From positions 1,302,001 through 1,366,000 of the forward strand of contig NC_005042.1 in assembly GCF_000007925.1 (NCBI RefSeq): a stretch of DNA of 64,000 bases, read 5' to 3'. The notes below the pieces were generated by a model. The model saw only the letters and a list, made by a program, of their open reading frames with translations, ran no database searches and was not told the DNA's origin. This DNA comes from Prochlorococcus marinus subsp. marinus str. CCMP1375 (GTDB taxonomy: Bacteria; Cyanobacteriota; Cyanobacteriia; PCC-6307; Cyanobiaceae). Both the position numbers and the translations under genes were made by a program. Shown in pieces: positions 1-9,755 of this stretch. Numbering within the stretch: the stretch's first letter is position 1; each line of letters begins with the position of its first letter.

Positions 1-69
1 ACTCAAATCCACTGAAGAGAAACCAAAATTGAAGTTGCTAAAAATAACTATGGCATTAGCTTGTATTTA

Positions 70-2166
70 ATGCTTACTGTCGAAGGGAAAAATTCAGTGG
101 GCAAAATCAACCTTGGCACTGCTTGGCCTCTAGGAAGCTCAATAACTAAAAGAGGGGTTAATTTTTCAGTTGCCGCTCCAAATGCAAGTTACGTAGAGCT
201 TTTATTATTTAATAATGCAAATGATTCAACGCCTAAAGAAATAGTCAAGCTTAATTCAGAGAATAAGTCTGGCGATTATTGGCATATTGAAGTTGAAGGC
301 ATAACAATCGGCTGTAATTATGCATACAGAGTTTATGGGAAGGGTGATTTAGGAGATGCCAACAAACACTGTGGAAAAATATTATTAGACCCTTGTGCCA
401 GAGAAATATCAGGATGGGATGAATTTCAAAGAATTTCATCTAAAGAAGAAATACCTAATCTGAGCAATTGTCTAAAAGGAATTGTTTCTGAAAGAGACGA
501 GTTCAATTTCAATGCTCACCCTAGGCCAAGACACCCTTGGCATAAAACAATTATTTATGAGTTGCATGTAGGCGGTTTTACAAGAAGTGTTTCATCTGGT
601 TTAAAGAGTGGCAACAAAGGTACTTTCCTAGGTCTAATCGAAAAAATTCCTTATTTAAAAGATTTAGGAATTACAACTATTGAGCTGCTTCCTGTATTTG
701 CATTTGACCCTTCAGATGCACCTTATGGAGTAGAAAATTTTTGGGGTTACAGCCCAGTTAACTGGTTTACACCCCATCAAAGTTTTATTTCAAAAGTAGA
801 TAATCTAAGTCCTCGAGATCAATTTAGAAAGCTAGTGGCTACCTGCCATGACAATGGAATAGAGATCATATTAGATGTTGTTTATAACCACACAACAGAA
901 GGGAATGAAAATGGTCCTGTTATTAGTTGGAAAGGATTTGGGGAATCAATTTATTATCACAAAAATGAACAAGATGAATTCTTAGATGTAACTGGTTGTG
1001 GAAATACCATTGCAGCAAATCAACCGATTGTTAGGCAATTAATACTCGAATCAATCAAGTGCTGGAGCCAAGAACTTGGCGTGGATGGTTTTCGGTTTGA
1101 TTTGGGGGTTGCATTAAGTAGAGGCAAAGATTTAGCTCCACTTGACTCGCCTCCAATATTTGAAGAGATTGAATCTGATCCATTGTTTAGCGAGTTAAAA
1201 TTAATAAGTGAGCCATGGGATTGTGGTGGTTTATATCGCCTTTCTGACTTTCCAGCTAAAAGAGTTAGCACTTGGAACGGACATTTTAGAGATGACCTTA
1301 GAAGATTTTGGAAAGGTGATAAAGATAGTACTTGGGCCTTAAAAGATAGACTTCTAGGTAGTCCCTCAATCTACAAAAACAACAAAAACTCTGTAGAAAA
1401 ATCTATTAATTTTATAACTTCACATGATGGATTTACGCTAATTGACCTAGTTAGTTTCGATAAAAAACACAATCTTTCTAATGGTGAAAGTAACCGAGAT
1501 GGCGAAAATCATAACAACAGCTGGAACCATGGAGTAGAAGGACCTACCACAAATCAGAAATTAAACATGATTAGACAGAGACAACAACGCAATCTTTTAT
1601 CTAGTTTGTTGTTATCTCCAGGTGTACCAATGCTTCTTATGGGAGATGAAGTGGGAAGAAGTCAAGGTGGAAATAATAATGCTTGGTGTCAAAATACTTC
1701 TATTGGATGGATGATATGGAATACAGGTAGCTGCGATAATGAATTAAAAGATTTTGTCAAAAACCTCATATCCATTAGGAAAAATCTTTCAGAATTTTTC
1801 AGCCCAGAAACTACACCAATTTCACACCCTTCTATTTCTCAAAATAATAAAAACCACTGGGTTCAATGGCATGGAGTTAAAACTAATACTCCTGATTGGG
1901 GCAGTTGGTCCCACACAATTAGCTATAGCATTAATAAAGGAGATCAAGGTTCTTTAATGTGGCTAGGGTTAAACGCATATGATCAATCAATGAAATTTCA
2001 ATTACCACATCCAATCTCAGCATGGATGAAATTAATTGATACCACTTCAAATATGAATGATGGGCTCAATTCTAAAGAAATATCAAATCAAAATGAAATA
2101 CACCTAGAAAGCAGAAGTCTTGTTTTACTAGCATCAAATGAATACCGCAAATCCTTAAGTGTCTAG
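70..2166 (+). CDS. glgX: isoamylase-type glycogen debranching enzyme (GH13)
   Basis: This protein should hydrolyse alpha-1,6 branches of glycogen in the cytoplasm. The N-terminal ~110 residues look like a CBM48 carbohydrate-binding domain, followed by the GH13 barrel. The four catalytic regions are visible: DVVYNHT near residue 270, DGFRFDLG (nucleophile Asp) near 341, SEPWD (acid/base Glu) near 382 and TSHDG near 453. At about 698 residues it is full length for the GlgX/TreX family. A TTG nine bases upstream (61) is in frame, but the ATG at 70 is preferred. The gene stands alone, followed by a tRNA on the opposite strand. Exact chain-length specificity cannot be read from sequence. Confidence 0.9.
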   Translation: MLTVEGKNSVGKINLGTAWPLGSSITKRGVNFSVAAPNASYVELLLFNNANDSTPKEIVKLNSENKSGDYWHIEVEGITIGCNYAYRVYGKGDLGDANKHCGKILLDPCAREISGWDEFQRISSKEEIPNLSNCLKGIVSERDEFNFNAHPRPRHPWHKTIIYELHVGGFTRSVSSGLKSGNKGTFLGLIEKIPYLKDLGITTIELLPVFAFDPSDAPYGVENFWGYSPVNWFTPHQSFISKVDNLSPRDQFRKLVATCHDNGIEIILDVVYNHTTEGNENGPVISWKGFGESIYYHKNEQDEFLDVTGCGNTIAANQPIVRQLILESIKCWSQELGVDGFRFDLGVALSRGKDLAPLDSPPIFEEIESDPLFSELKLISEPWDCGGLYRLSDFPAKRVSTWNGHFRDDLRRFWKGDKDSTWALKDRLLGSPSIYKNNKNSVEKSINFITSHDGFTLIDLVSFDKKHNLSNGESNRDGENHNNSWNHGVEGPTTNQKLNMIRQRQQRNLLSSLLLSPGVPMLLMGDEVGRSQGGNNNAWCQNTSIGWMIWNTGSCDNELKDFVKNLISIRKNLSEFFSPETTPISHPSISQNNKNHWVQWHGVKTNTPDWGSWSHTISYSINKGDQGSLMWLGLNAYDQSMKFQLPHPISAWMKLIDTTSNMNDGLNSKEISNQNEIHLESRSLVLLASNEYRKSLSV

Positions 2167-2180
2167 AAATAATTTAAACA

Positions 2181-2251
<71 letters not shown>

Positions 2252-2325
2252 ACTAAAAGCAAACTGCAATCAGTCCTAATTCAATAGGTTCTGAATTTGT
2301 TTTAGTACTTATCCATTATTACCTT

Positions 2326-3750
2326 GTGCAGCCCCCTTTAACGAGACCAAGAAAGACTAAATTCCTCGGCAGCAGGTCACGTAGGAGGTTAATGCTTTCC
2401 TATGGATTAGGAGATGCTGGTACTGGCTTGGCTGCGACTCAACTTGGGTTCTACCTTTTTACCTTTTTCACTAGCACTGCAGGACTGCCTGCTTTTATGG
2501 CAGGTTCTTTACTAATGGTAATAAAGGTCTGGGATGCAATAAATGATCCTCTAATTGGCTGGCTAAGCGATCACACAAAATCAAAATGGGGGCCCAGGAT
2601 TCCCTGGATGATAGGTGCAGCTGTACCTCTTGGGCTGAGTCTTGCGGCTATTTGGTGGGTACCTCCTGGTAATACATTTGAAAAAACTAGTTATTACATA
2701 TTCATAACCGTAATTCTTATGACTGCTTATACCAGTGTGAACCTTCCTTTTGCTGCCTTAGCAACAGAAATAACTGAAGACACTTCAATAAGAACTCGAC
2801 TTAACGCAGCAAGGTTTACGGGTTCTATTCTGGCTGGATTGACTGGGCTTGTTGTAGCAGCATCGCTTTTATCGTCAGGAAACAATGGCTATGTCCAAAT
2901 GGGTCGAATTACCGGCTTAATAGCAACTTGCGCCACTTTGATTTCATGCTGGGGTCTCTCTCCATTTGCAAAGAAAGCAAGAAAACCAATAATTACTTCT
3001 GAACCGATAAAATTTCAATTCCAACGGATATATAACAACAAAAAATTCCTCAAAATCATTGGTCTTTATTTGCTTCTCTGGTGTGGGCTCCAATTAATGC
3101 AAACAGTTTCGCTAATTTATTTAGAGCAAGTAATGAGAGTACCAACAGAAATTTCAAAATGGATCCCTGTTCCTTTTCAACTTAGTGCACTAGTAGGTCT
3201 TCAATTCTGGAGTCTTTACTCAAACAAGAATGGCCGCATTAAGGCACTTTTCAAGGGTTCATTTATCTGGATAACTGCATGCTTAATTGCAATGATTTTA
3301 CCTCCAATTTCTTCTGGTGTTGATTTTCAAAGCCTTTTAATTCTAGATAATTCCCAATCATGGAAGATGGTTATGTTATTAATAACAATCCTTTGCTTAG
3401 GATTTGGTGCTTCAACAGCATATTTAATCCCTTGGTCTTTGCTTCCAGATGCTATAGACGCTGATCCAGATAAACCTGCAGGAATTTATACAGCTTGGAT
3501 GGTCTTGATTCAGAAAATTGGGATTGGAATAAGTGTCCAGTTGCTTGGTCTTTTGCTTTCGTTGTCAGGTTATCGATCATCTAATGATTGCGTTGATCTT
3601 GTTAATTGCATGGAGCAATCAGATACTGCAATAACAACCATCCGAATCTGCATGGGTCTAATACCTACATTGCTTGTAGTTCTTGGTTTATTAATAATGA
3701 AAAACTGGTCTAATCACAACAATCGCCCTTACCAGATAAACAACTTATGA
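2326..3750 (+). CDS. MFS transporter, GPH (glycoside-pentoside-hexuronide)-like
   Basis: A 474-residue polytopic membrane protein with about 12 hydrophobic segments. Near residues 65-95 it carries the signature of the MelB/GPH branch of the major facilitator superfamily: D-x-x-N-D-P-L-x-G-x-x-S-D-x-T-K-S-x-x-G-x-R. Members of this branch move sugars or related solutes with a cation; the substrate cannot be read here. It starts with GTG and overlaps the next gene by 4 bases (ATGA), so it probably heads the 2326-6597 operon. Many cyanobacterial homologues are annotated only as sugar transporters. Confidence 0.8.
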   Translation: MQPPLTRPRKTKFLGSRSRRRLMLSYGLGDAGTGLAATQLGFYLFTFFTSTAGLPAFMAGSLLMVIKVWDAINDPLIGWLSDHTKSKWGPRIPWMIGAAVPLGLSLAAIWWVPPGNTFEKTSYYIFITVILMTAYTSVNLPFAALATEITEDTSIRTRLNAARFTGSILAGLTGLVVAASLLSSGNNGYVQMGRITGLIATCATLISCWGLSPFAKKARKPIITSEPIKFQFQRIYNNKKFLKIIGLYLLLWCGLQLMQTVSLIYLEQVMRVPTEISKWIPVPFQLSALVGLQFWSLYSNKNGRIKALFKGSFIWITACLIAMILPPISSGVDFQSLLILDNSQSWKMVMLLITILCLGFGASTAYLIPWSLLPDAIDADPDKPAGIYTAWMVLIQKIGIGISVQLLGLLLSLSGYRSSNDCVDLVNCMEQSDTAITTIRICMGLIPTLLVVLGLLIMKNWSNHNNRPYQINNL

Positions 3751-4493
3751 AAACACCCCGTTGGCTTAAACGACTTGGCAGTAGCTGCATTATAGGAGGG
3801 CAAGCTGTCACTTCTACTACGAAAGGTCGTTTTAACAAAGCAGACTTAATTGATCAACTTATGGAAGCAGGGCCAGCAAGCTTTCTAATTGTTCTAATTA
3901 CTGGAGTCTCAGCAGGTACAGTTTTTAATATCCAAGTCGCTGCTGAACTAAGTCGACAAGGTCTTGGGTCTGAAGTAGGTGGTCTTCTTGCAATTGGTTT
4001 AGCAAGAGAAATTGCTCCATTGCTGACCGCAACACTCCTTACAGGAAAAGTTGCGACAGCCTATGCTGCTCAATTAGGAACAATGAAAGTCACAGAACAG
4101 ATAGATGCAATAACTATGCTAAAAACAGATCCAGTGGAATACCTGGTCGTACCAAGATTAATAGCAATGGTTGTGATGGCTCCTTTACAATGCTTATTGT
4201 TTTTCTCAGTAGCATTATGGAGTGGACAAGTCAGTAGCACGGCCTTTTACAGCATCCCTCCTAATGTTTTCTGGAATTCAGTCAAGGAATGGATCGTACT
4301 AACTGATCTCCCATTCATGCTAATCAAAGCAGTTGTTTTTGGTCTACAGATTGCTGTAATAGCATGCGGTTGGGGCCTAACTACTCGAGGTGGTGCAAAA
4401 GAAGTAGGGACGAGTACTACTGGTGCAGTAGTAATGACTCTATTAACTGTTTCATTAATGGATGTTGTTTTAACCAAAGTTCTATTTAGCTAA
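3747..4493 (+). CDS. MlaE/YrbE-type ABC transporter permease
   Basis: A 248-residue integral membrane protein of the MlaE (DUF140) family. It is the permease of ABC systems that move phospholipids or related lipids between membranes; in chloroplasts the homologue is TGD1. The family hallmark GLAREIAPLLTA lies near residues 90-105, with about five hydrophobic segments. Its start overlaps the stop of the upstream transporter gene by 4 bases, suggesting translational coupling. The ATPase and substrate-binding subunits are not in this window. Confidence 0.87.
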   Translation: MKTPRWLKRLGSSCIIGGQAVTSTTKGRFNKADLIDQLMEAGPASFLIVLITGVSAGTVFNIQVAAELSRQGLGSEVGGLLAIGLAREIAPLLTATLLTGKVATAYAAQLGTMKVTEQIDAITMLKTDPVEYLVVPRLIAMVVMAPLQCLLFFSVALWSGQVSSTAFYSIPPNVFWNSVKEWIVLTDLPFMLIKAVVFGLQIAVIACGWGLTTRGGAKEVGTSTTGAVVMTLLTVSLMDVVLTKVLFS

Positions 4494-4498
4494 TTCCT

Positions 4499-4906
4499 AT
4501 GAAAAGTTCATCTCCAACTGATAACGCTGAGGTAGTAATACTTGAGCCAATGTATAGACTGCCTTTATTAATAATATTAATAGGAATATTTAGTTTAATA
4601 AGCCCCTTTCAAACATGGATAGGAATTACAATAAGTAGTTTTGGGCTATTTTTATTAATTCAATCTTTTACTCTTAGACTGAAATTTACTTCAGAAGACC
4701 TAATTGTAATGCAATTAGGGAAAGAGATAAGATGCTTCCCTTTTAAGAACTGGCTTGCATGGAGAATTTTCCTTCCTCAATTACCTGGTATTCTTTACTT
4801 CAGAGAAACTGCAAGTCCTCACCTCTTGCCAATCCTTTTTGATAGAACAATGCTAGAAACCCAATTAAAATTACGTGTTGGCTCTAAAGAGATAACACAA
4901 AAATAA
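4499..4906 (+). CDS. DUF3119 family membrane protein
   Basis: A 135-residue protein. Two hydrophobic helices lie close together (about residues 20-55), followed by a soluble domain. The pattern and its position behind the MlaE-like permease match the cyanobacterial/chloroplast DUF3119 family, whose function is unknown to me. It starts five bases after the upstream stop, so it is very probably co-transcribed. A link to membrane lipid handling is suggested only by the neighbourhood (lipid permease upstream, plsY downstream). Confidence 0.72.
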   Translation: MKSSSPTDNAEVVILEPMYRLPLLIILIGIFSLISPFQTWIGITISSFGLFLLIQSFTLRLKFTSEDLIVMQLGKEIRCFPFKNWLAWRIFLPQLPGILYFRETASPHLLPILFDRTMLETQLKLRVGSKEITQK

Positions 4907-4945
4907 AAATATCAAAACTATTCATCGCTTTCTAACAATAAATTA

Positions 4946-5980
4946 ATGACTGAAGTAGATCCCAAATCTAAAAATGAATCCAAAGCAGATGAAGATTGTA
5001 ATGAAATCCAAGTCATAAAGGAATCAGATATAGAAGGCGAGAAAAACAACTCTAAAAAGAGAATATATCCTTCAGAAAACTTATCTAAAGTTAAAAATTC
5101 AGAAAAGTTAAATAGCACAGAATTCTTCCAACTAGCTTTAAAAGATCTTGAAGAAAAACGTACAGAATTAGAATCAGATATAAAAGATCTTGAAAAAAGA
5201 AAAATTAAACTTGAAAAGGAAGTCTCTCAATCTTTCTCAGGCCAATCTGATTCAATTGCTAGACGAGTTAAAGGCTTTCAAGATTACTTGACAGGAGCTC
5301 TACAAGATTTAAGTCAATCGGTTGAGCAACTTGAACTTATTGCTCAACCAGTTGTAGTAACTCCTTCCCCTCTTGATAAAACCAATATCGAAACATCAAC
5401 AGTGTCTGAAAAGGCAGAAGAAATTGCTGCAATTGCAGATACATTTAAACCAGACAAAGATCTCATACTTCAACTTTTAGGGCAATACATTGAAGGTCCA
5501 GACTATTACGCAAATCCTTGGAAATTCAGAAGAAGCTTGGATGCACAAGATGCAGAAATATTAGAAGATTGGTTCTTTAATATGGGTGGGAGAGGTGCCC
5601 AACCAAGTCTTGGGAATAGATCTAAAAACGTTCAATTGTCAGCAGCTTTGATTGCAATACTGGGAGAATTGTATGGTGATCGATTTCAAGCTCTAGTTTT
5701 AGCGAGCCAACCCGAAAGACTTGGTGAATGGCGCCGCGGACTTCAAGATGCCTTAGGCCTTAACAGAGAAGACTTTGGCCCAAATAGTGGCGTTGTACTT
5801 TTTGAGCGTGCTGAACCCCTTATTGAAAGAGCAGATCGCTTAGAAGCAGAAAACGAAGTGCCTTTAATTCTTATCGATGCTGCTGAAAGAAATATTGAGA
5901 TACCTATACTTCAATTTCCTATATGGCTAGCTTTTGCAGCTACCAATGAAGAACTTTACCTTGAAGAAGAGCTGATTTAA
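4946..5980 (+). CDS. DUF3086 family cyanobacterial protein
   Basis: A 344-residue soluble protein. The first ~60 residues are acidic and low-complexity. A heptad-rich, charged coiled coil spans about residues 63-100 (repeated DLEEKR/DIKDLEKRK pattern). The C-terminal ~200 residues form the conserved globular part, with motifs around YANPWKFRR and FFNMGGRGAQPS. This matches the cyanobacteria-specific DUF3086 family; no activity is known to me. Its TAA overlaps the ATG of plsY by one base (TAATG). Confidence 0.78.
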   Translation: MTEVDPKSKNESKADEDCNEIQVIKESDIEGEKNNSKKRIYPSENLSKVKNSEKLNSTEFFQLALKDLEEKRTELESDIKDLEKRKIKLEKEVSQSFSGQSDSIARRVKGFQDYLTGALQDLSQSVEQLELIAQPVVVTPSPLDKTNIETSTVSEKAEEIAAIADTFKPDKDLILQLLGQYIEGPDYYANPWKFRRSLDAQDAEILEDWFFNMGGRGAQPSLGNRSKNVQLSAALIAILGELYGDRFQALVLASQPERLGEWRRGLQDALGLNREDFGPNSGVVLFERAEPLIERADRLEAENEVPLILIDAAERNIEIPILQFPIWLAFAATNEELYLEEELI

Positions 5981-6597
5981 TGGACTTTTCAATTTCTACT
6001 ATTGCATTATTTACGTTATTGGTTAGTTATTTACTTGGATCTCTACCAAGTGGTTATCTTGCAGGCAAATGGATATTAGGAATAGATCTTAGAGAAATAG
6101 GGTCAGGGTCTACTGGGGCAACTAATGTTTTAAGGCATGTAGGGAAGACACCTGCTTTATTTGTGTTCTTTATAGATGTTACTAAAGGTATAGGTGCTAT
6201 TTTAATTGCAAAATCATTTCTTTTAGATGAAAGCTTGCAAATTGCGGCAGGGCTTGCATCACTATCAGGTCACATATGGCCAGTTTGGTTAAAAGGTAAA
6301 GGTGGAAAAGCAGTTGCCACAGGCTTAGGAGTGTTTCTTGGAATCTCTTGGCAAGTAGGTCTTGGATCTCTGGGAATATTCCTTCTAATATTAAGCATTT
6401 GGAGGATAGTTTCCTTAGCAAGCATATCTGCTGCAATAAGCCTACCTGTACTAATGCTTATTAATTCAAAAGAGACCTTTTCCATCCCATATATTGTGAT
6501 CAGTTTTATTGCAATGATTTTAGTTTTGTGGAGACACAGATCTAACTTAATAAGATTGATAAAAGGGCAAGAGCCTAGAATTGGAAAATCAAATTAA
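5980..6597 (+). CDS. plsY: acyl-phosphate glycerol-3-phosphate acyltransferase
   Basis: PlsY transfers an acyl group from acyl phosphate to glycerol-3-phosphate, the first step of phospholipid synthesis, in the inner membrane. The 205-residue sequence has about five hydrophobic helices and the three PlsY motifs: SLPSGYLAGKW near residue 21, GSGSTGATNVLR near 41 and GHIWPVWLKGKGGKAVATG near 92. Length is normal. It ends the plus-strand operon, and its last 9 bases overlap the end of convergent pyrF. Confidence 0.93.
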   Translation: MDFSISTIALFTLLVSYLLGSLPSGYLAGKWILGIDLREIGSGSTGATNVLRHVGKTPALFVFFIDVTKGIGAILIAKSFLLDESLQIAAGLASLSGHIWPVWLKGKGGKAVATGLGVFLGISWQVGLGSLGIFLLILSIWRIVSLASISAAISLPVLMLINSKETFSIPYIVISFIAMILVLWRHRSNLIRLIKGQEPRIGKSN

Positions 6598-7311
6598 TTG
6601 AGAACAAATTCTATTAAAAGCATCTGAAGGGTTTTCTGAACTAGTAACTTCTCTACCTATAACTAACTTAGAGGAGCCTGCATCAATTGCCTCTAAAGGA
6701 GTCATAATCCTATTCTGATCATTAATATTCTCTCCGCAAGAACGAATGCCCGGAGTAATTAATTGAAAAGGTTCGGGAAAATCTTTTCGCAGTTTCATTA
6801 CTTCTAAAGGGGAACATATGCAACCTTGAATACCTGCTGAAGAAGCTAAATTCGCTAACAAAGAGACTCTTTGATCCAAAGATTGTTGGATCCCAAGCTC
6901 TTGAACAAAATCTTTTGATCCCCAACTTGTTAAAACAGTAACCGCCAAAAGACTAGGGGGAGGCAAACCTACTTCTTTAGCTCCTTTAACTGCGGATTTA
7001 TTAGCCTCTTCAATACCTTTTTTCCCTGCACATGCATGAACTGTGATCAATTCCGCACCAGTCTTTGCAGCTTGATAACAAGCACGTCCCATAGTAGTAG
7101 GAATATCATGAAATTTAAGATCTAAAAAAACCTTCTTTCCTCGATCTCTAAGCTGATTAATGATTTGAGGGCCTAGCAAAGTAAACAATTCCAAACCTAC
7201 TTTGACCCAAATCAAATTAGGTAATTTTTCTATCAACATAAACACTTCAGCTCCACTCATGCCATCAAGAGCAAGAATTAATTTATCTTCAGGCTTAAAA
7301 GAAAGAGTCAT
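6589..7311 (-). CDS. pyrF: orotidine 5'-phosphate decarboxylase
   Basis: Catalyses the last step of UMP synthesis, decarboxylation of OMP. The 240-residue protein shows the beta/alpha-barrel landmarks: LALDGMSG at the N terminus, the catalytic DLKFHDIPTT near residue 63, and the phosphate-binding end TPGIRS...GREVTSSENP. Length and order are typical of the bacterial short-form enzyme. tyrS lies 20 bases upstream on the same strand, so the two are probably one transcript. Confidence 0.96.
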   Translation of the reverse strand: MTLSFKPEDKLILALDGMSGAEVFMLIEKLPNLIWVKVGLELFTLLGPQIINQLRDRGKKVFLDLKFHDIPTTMGRACYQAAKTGAELITVHACAGKKGIEEANKSAVKGAKEVGLPPPSLLAVTVLTSWGSKDFVQELGIQQSLDQRVSLLANLASSAGIQGCICSPLEVMKLRKDFPEPFQLITPGIRSCGENINDQNRIMTPLEAIDAGSSKLVIGREVTSSENPSDAFNRICSQLI

Positions 7312-7331
7312 TGAAAAAATGAAGTGAGTTA

Positions 7332-8582
7332 TTAATTAGAAATCCGTCTAAAAGTCTTTTTTCCTAATTGCAATATCTTTCCGACAATATCTTTCTGATC
7401 AACGAATTCAAAGTTTGGATCGAGGATTTTCTTACCATCAATTCGAAGAGCTCCTCCTTGAATTTGCCTTCTAGCATTACTGCTACTTGAACACAAACCA
7501 ATTGAGCTAAGCAAATGAAACGCCTTAGTTGGGAAATTGACATTCGATACAGATAAGACAGGTACATCTTCGACTGTTTCTTTTAACCCTGAAACAATCT
7601 TAGAAGCATCTTTCTGTGCAATTTTTGCTACAGATAAACCATGAAATTGAGCAGTTACATTCAAAGCCATAAATTTTTGAAGTTCTCTAGCGTTAAGTGT
7701 TAAGTCTCTGATCTCACAATCAGTTAGCAAGGTCAAATAGTTGTTCACTTGACTATCAGGAACCTTTTCTAACTTGGAATACATTGAAAGAGCATCCTCA
7801 GCAAGCCCTACAGTATTGCCAAGACTTTTACTCATCTTCTGAACTCCATCTAAGCCAACAAGAATTGGCAATAACAACCCAAATTGTGGCTTCTGGGAAA
7901 AGTGACGCTGCATATCTCTCCCCATCGCTACATTAAATTTTTGATCGACTCCTCCAAGCTCTACATCTGCTTGAACAGCAACAGAATCATATCCTTGAAA
8001 TAAAGGATATAAAAATTCATGCAAAGCAATTGAGGTGCCCGATGTATAACGATTAGCAAATTCTTCCTTTGCAAGCATTTGGCCAACAGTTGATTTGCTA
8101 AGGAGATCAATAATTTGAACCATGTCAAAACCTTCTAACCATTCACTATTTCTTCTTACTTCTAAACGTCCCTCAGTTTCAAAATCCAACAGAGATGTCT
8201 CTTTTGATTGTCCTTTACCCAATTGATTAAGATAATTTTCTGAATTTTTCTCTACTTCTTCAGGAGATAATTGAACACGCGTTTTACTTTTACCAGTTGG
8301 ATCACCTATTCGTGCAGTGAAATCACCTATTATTAAAATAGCCGTATGACCAGCATCCTGAAAAGCTCTAAGTTTTCTAAAAATAATACTGTGCCCCAAG
8401 TGAATTTCTGAACCAGTAGGATCTATACCTAGCTTTACTCTCAACGGAACATTACTCCTTGAAGCCTGTGAAAGTCTTAGAAGAAGGCTCTGGTCTTTTT
8501 CAGAGTTATTAGTCGCTAATGGGAATAAATCAGCTACCCCCCTTGCAAGCCAGTCTGGCAGAGAAGTGAGCTGCTCAAGCAT
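7332..8582 (-). CDS. tyrS: tyrosyl-tRNA synthetase
   Basis: Class I aminoacyl-tRNA synthetase that charges tRNA-Tyr. The HIGH-type motif appears as HLGHS near residue 62 and the KMSKS motif as KMSKSLG near 250. A C-terminal S4-like RNA-binding domain follows (about residues 345-416, with [14 protein letters not shown]). Length (416 residues) is usual. It lies upstream of pyrF on the minus strand, probably co-transcribed with it. Confidence 0.96.
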   Translation of the reverse strand: MLEQLTSLPDWLARGVADLFPLATNNSEKDQSLLLRLSQASRSNVPLRVKLGIDPTGSEIHLGHSIIFRKLRAFQDAGHTAILIIGDFTARIGDPTGKSKTRVQLSPEEVEKNSENYLNQLGKGQSKETSLLDFETEGRLEVRRNSEWLEGFDMVQIIDLLSKSTVGQMLAKEEFANRYTSGTSIALHEFLYPLFQGYDSVAVQADVELGGVDQKFNVAMGRDMQRHFSQKPQFGLLLPILVGLDGVQKMSKSLGNTVGLAEDALSMYSKLEKVPDSQVNNYLTLLTDCEIRDLTLNARELQKFMALNVTAQFHGLSVAKIAQKDASKIVSGLKETVEDVPVLSVSNVNFPTKAFHLLSSIGLCSSSSNARRQIQGGALRIDGKKILDPNFEFVDQKDIVGKILQLGKKTFRRISN

Positions 8583-8634
8583 AACGATTTTCTTTATGCA
8601 AGAAATGGTTTATGGACAGAATCACTATGTAAGA

Positions 8635-8955
8635 CTATGAGTCATCAAGTTGAGATTTCATCCTATCCAAAGTTAAATTCATTTGCTCAAACATTTGATC
8701 AGGAGTCATACCAAATTGGCCCAATTGTGTTTTTAATTGTTCGACAGTCATTTTTGCCTGGAAATCCTCAGAAAGTTCAAATCGCTTCATAAAAACCTTA
8801 TAGCGTTCCATTAAAGACTCCATTTTGCCAATAAACATTTTTTTTCCTTCACGGTCAAACTTTCCATAATCACCTCCCAATTTCATAAGGTTCTGATAAT
8901 CAGAGAAAAGACTTCTTGCCTCTTCCTGTACTATCTCAGATTCAAAAAATGCCAT
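8635..8955 (-). CDS. DUF1825 family protein
   Basis: A 106-residue, charged, predominantly helical protein without membrane segments. The N-terminal FFESEIVQEEARSLFSDYQ and the body match the cyanobacterial DUF1825 family, whose function is unknown to me. A purine-rich GGAGGGCAGG lies just upstream of the ATG on the minus strand, a plausible ribosome-binding site. It lies upstream of tyrS with a 52-base gap and may belong to that transcript. Confidence 0.8.
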   Translation of the reverse strand: MAFFESEIVQEEARSLFSDYQNLMKLGGDYGKFDREGKKMFIGKMESLMERYKVFMKRFELSEDFQAKMTVEQLKTQLGQFGMTPDQMFEQMNLTLDRMKSQLDDS

Positions 8956-9114
8956 ATACCTGCCCTCCTATAATTAGAAGCTTTCTTGAGCCCTGAGAAA
9001 ATTGGTGTGTAAACACGAAATTCTCTAATTTTGGAAGAATTTAGCTCAATTATAATTATTTTGATATGAATCAGTATTTTTTGAAAGTAGGGAACACCAA
9101 ACCATCGCAATAAA

Positions 9115-9717
9115 ATGAACTTATCAAAAAGACAAGGCGAATTATTTACAGATAAAGACTATCTAAGTCAGCGAAGCTTCCATCGTGTTGAATTGCCATT
9201 CAAGAGGGATGTAATAGAAGCATGGCAAAAAAGAATCTCCTCCTACCAAGAATCTATTTTCCAAAACATCTCTCAAACACCTTGCCAAGGATCAATGTTT
9301 GAATCAATACCAAATGACGAAGTGAGCATTCATCTAAACCCACTAAAACTAACGCCATTACCACTTAATTTCTGGCAATGGCCAAAGTCATCTCATCATG
9401 GACCTGCTATATATCTAGTAATGGATAAAATAAAAGCTCTAAATTCTCATATATTGCTTTATATAGGAGAAACTGTTGCAGCGGAAAAAAGATGGAAAGG
9501 TGAACATGATTGCAAAAATTACCTACAAGCCTATTGTGAAGCTTGTCAGAAAGCTGGATTGACAACTCAATTGAGCATTAGATTCTGGGCAGATGTTCCA
9601 AAAAAGACAAAACCCCGAAGAGATTTGGAGCAGAAACTTATTCAAAAATGGTTACCAGCTTTTAATAAAGAGACAAAAGGTTTTTGGAGCACACCTTTTA
9701 CTAATGAAATTAAATAG
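9115..9717 (+). CDS. GIY-YIG nuclease-like protein
   Basis: A 200-residue protein with a GIY-YIG-like fold in its second half. AIYLVMDK and LLYIGET (residues ~100-122) correspond to the two short strands of the motif. A basic residue follows in AEKRWKGEH, then a tyrosine in NYLQAY and a late acidic residue in RRDLEQKLI. The first ~85 residues are not recognised. Homologues are annotated as conserved cyanobacterial proteins; a DNA-cleavage role is inferred from the fold only. It lies just upstream of pepA in the same direction. Confidence 0.6.
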   Translation: MNLSKRQGELFTDKDYLSQRSFHRVELPFKRDVIEAWQKRISSYQESIFQNISQTPCQGSMFESIPNDEVSIHLNPLKLTPLPLNFWQWPKSSHHGPAIYLVMDKIKALNSHILLYIGETVAAEKRWKGEHDCKNYLQAYCEACQKAGLTTQLSIRFWADVPKKTKPRRDLEQKLIQKWLPAFNKETKGFWSTPFTNEIK

Positions 9718-9755
9718 ACAAAGCAGTTAGCATTAATCAATTCCTTAACAATCAA